Part shown: one piece after another, positions 4,399-5,937 of the stretch
How the letters are laid out: each line of letters starts with the position of its first letter
How positions within the stretch are numbered: position 1 is the stretch's first letter
Source: Opitutaceae bacterium
Lineage (GTDB): Bacteria; Verrucomicrobiota; Verrucomicrobiia; Opitutales; Opitutaceae
Length of the DNA stretch: 5,937 nt
NCBI GenBank assembly: GCA_023265535.1
Contig: JAHFTI010000287.1
Location: forward strand, 1 to 5,937
Direction: 5' to 3'
The notes under the pieces: model-generated
Database searches by the model: none
What the model was told of the DNA's origin: nothing
What the model saw: only the letters and a program-made list of their open reading frames with translations
Position numbers and translations under genes: made by a program

Positions 4399-5937
4399 AT
4401 GACAGACACGCCCAACCAGGCTGTTTCCCTGCCCGACAACCTCAACAAGGCGCTGTTTTTTCAGCGCCTGATGGAGTTGCTTCCGGACCATGTGTACTTC
4501 AAGGACAGGGAAGGACGCTTCCTCTGCATCAACCGCGCACAGGCCGAGTTCTTCAAGCTCCGCTCGCCGGCTGAGGCGGTCGGCAAATCGGACCATGACT
4601 TCTTCCCCTCGGAATTCGCCAAGCAGAAGGACGCGGACGAGCGTGAAATCGTACGCACCGGGCGTGGATTCATAGGCAAGGAGGAACGCAGTGACGCCGC
4701 CGACCATATCCGCTGGACGCTCACGACCAAGCTGCCGCTGCTCGGAACCAATGGCGAGGTGGTGGGCACCTTCGGCATCTCCCGCGACATCACCGAGACC
4801 AAGCAGGCGCGCGAGGCCCTGCAGGAGCAGCATCGCCTGCTGAAGACCCTGATCGAGATCCTGCCCTGCCGCATTTTCGTCAAGGACAACGAAGGCCGCA
4901 TCCAGGTCACCAACGAGGCCTATCGCCGCAACTTCGGCGCGGCCTCAAACGAGCAGATCTACGGACGTCGGGTGGAGGAATTCGTCTCCGGGCCGCGCGC
5001 CGAGCAGATCAATGCCGACGACAAGGCCGTCCTGGAACAGGGCCTCTCGATCCTGAACCGCGAGGAGTACGATTCCTACACCACCATCGGCCACAACTGG
5101 AGCCTGCTGTCAAAGGTGCCGCTGCTCAGCTCAGAGGGGCGCGTGCAGGGCATCGTCGGCATGTCCGCGGACATCACGCAGCAGAAGGAGGCCGAGGCTC
5201 GCGCCCTGCGCACGCAGCGTGAACTCGAGGAACGCGGCCGCCAGATGGAATCCGAGCTGGCCCTGGCCCGCGAGATGCAGACCGAGCTGATGAATGCCAG
5301 CGTGCAGAATGTGCGCGACGCGATCGACATGCAGGCGGTCTTCGCCCCGCGCATCGTGTACGTGTACGAGCCCTGCGCCCACCTGGCAGGCGACTTTTTC
5401 CAGGCAATTCCCCTGTCGCCCAACAAATTCGGACTGCTCGTGTGCGACGTGATGGGCCATGGCGTGAAGGCCGCCCTCGTCACCACACTCATGCGTGGCC
5501 TGCTCGCCGAACTGACCGCGCGCGACGTGCGCCCCTCCCAGGTCCTGGCCACGCTCAACAACAGGCTGTGCGCCCTGCTGGACCGCCCCTCCTTCCCCCG
5601 CTTTGTCACGGCTCTCTATGCGACGGTCGACGTGAACACGGGCCACCTGATGATGGCGAACGCCGGGCATCCCTGGCCGCTCTGGATGGACAAGGACACC
5701 ATGGCGGAGCCCATTTCAATGGAGGAGAGCGGACCTGCCCTGGGACTCATTCCCGACGCCGAATACGACCCCGTCGAACGCCTCATGCCCGTGGGCACAC
5801 GCCTGCTGCTCTACACCGACGGCCTCAAGGAGGAGCAGGACGGGGACGGCGCCGAATTCGGCATGGAACGGCTGGCAGCCGCCATGCAGGCAAGCTTCGC
5901 GGAAACTCCGGAACGTTCCCTGCAGCACATCCTGGAG
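4399..5937 (+). CDS. PAS-PAS-SpoIIE/RsbU-type PP2C serine phosphatase, 3'-truncated by the window edge
   Basis: The reading frame is open from the ATG at 4399 to the window end (513 codons, no stop). Two PAS domains occupy about 20-135 and 145-262. The first carries LLPDHVYFKDREGRF (27-41), GKSDHDFFP (62-70) and GTFGISRDIT (123-132); the second has a parallel set, ILPCRIFVKDNEGRI (154-168) and GIVGMSADIT (251-260). A charged, probably coiled-coil linker follows at about 262-298. The PP2C domain shows AGDFFQ (330-335), LVCDVMGHGVKAAL (347-360), ANAGHPWPLW (420-429), GPALGLIP (445-452) and LLLYTDGLKEE (469-479). Asp332, Asp350 and Asp474 are the expected metal-site acids; the final DD motif of the family would lie past the edge. 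There is no signal peptide or membrane helix, so it is cytoplasmic. Such proteins usually dephosphorylate an anti-sigma-factor antagonist when the PAS domains sense a signal; ligand and target here are unknown. No Shine-Dalgarno sequence is close to the ATG. Confidence 0.93.
   Translation, partial: MTDTPNQAVSLPDNLNKALFFQRLMELLPDHVYFKDREGRFLCINRAQAEFFKLRSPAEAVGKSDHDFFPSEFAKQKDADEREIVRTGRGFIGKEERSDAADHIRWTLTTKLPLLGTNGEVVGTFGISRDITETKQAREALQEQHRLLKTLIEILPCRIFVKDNEGRIQVTNEAYRRNFGAASNEQIYGRRVEEFVSGPRAEQINADDKAVLEQGLSILNREEYDSYTTIGHNWSLLSKVPLLSSEGRVQGIVGMSADITQQKEAEARALRTQRELEERGRQMESELALAREMQTELMNASVQNVRDAIDMQAVFAPRIVYVYEPCAHLAGDFFQAIPLSPNKFGLLVCDVMGHGVKAALVTTLMRGLLAELTARDVRPSQVLATLNNRLCALLDRPSFPRFVTALYATVDVNTGHLMMANAGHPWPLWMDKDTMAEPISMEESGPALGLIPDAEYDPVERLMPVGTRLLLYTDGLKEEQDGDGAEFGMERLAAAMQASFAETPERSLQHILE

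Overview
The window is GC-rich (roughly 65% by eye) and every convincing gene lies on the + strand. It reads as an ordinary bacterial chromosomal segment of housekeeping genes, with no insertion sequence, phage gene, tRNA, rRNA or CRISPR array. The forms of NadK, HemC/HemD and the small DUF4870 protein, the high GC, and the near absence of Shine-Dalgarno sequences in front of the genes suggest a Verrucomicrobiota bacterium, perhaps of the Opitutae. That placement is an impression from protein character and is tentative.

Layout. At the left edge is NAD kinase (nadK, 1-819), probably cut by the window at its N-terminus. A 186-base spacer follows, with one AT-rich patch and no clear promoter. 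A small DUF4870 membrane protein (1006-1374) comes next; an 11-C homopolymer lies 15 bases after its ATG begins. Between it and the next gene (1375-1601) is a strongly structured stretch. It ends in a hairpin with 16 of 17 base pairs followed immediately by six T's, which is a textbook-like intrinsic terminator although its loop is long and itself folded.

A probable operon follows: hemC (1602-2462), hemD (2546-3337) and an RluD-type 23S rRNA pseudouridine synthase (3340-4269). HemC and HemD carry out consecutive steps of tetrapyrrole synthesis: porphobilinogen to hydroxymethylbilane, then to uroporphyrinogen III. The rluD-like gene begins two bases after the hemD stop, so it is almost certainly co-transcribed, although its job (ribosome modification) is unrelated to haem.

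After a 129-base spacer comes a soluble two-PAS, coiled-coil, SpoIIE/RsbU-type PP2C phosphatase (4399 to beyond 5937). It is open at the right edge, and its last metal-binding motif is expected outside the window. It is a signalling protein of the kind that sets the phosphorylation state of an anti-sigma-factor antagonist, but no partner is visible here.

I do not see a new biological system. The points most worth a second look are the C11 tract in the DUF4870 gene (possible phase variation or a sequencing error), the branched terminator before hemC, the Cys in place of the first Gly of the NAD kinase GGDGT motif, and the altered metal-site motif of the phosphatase.
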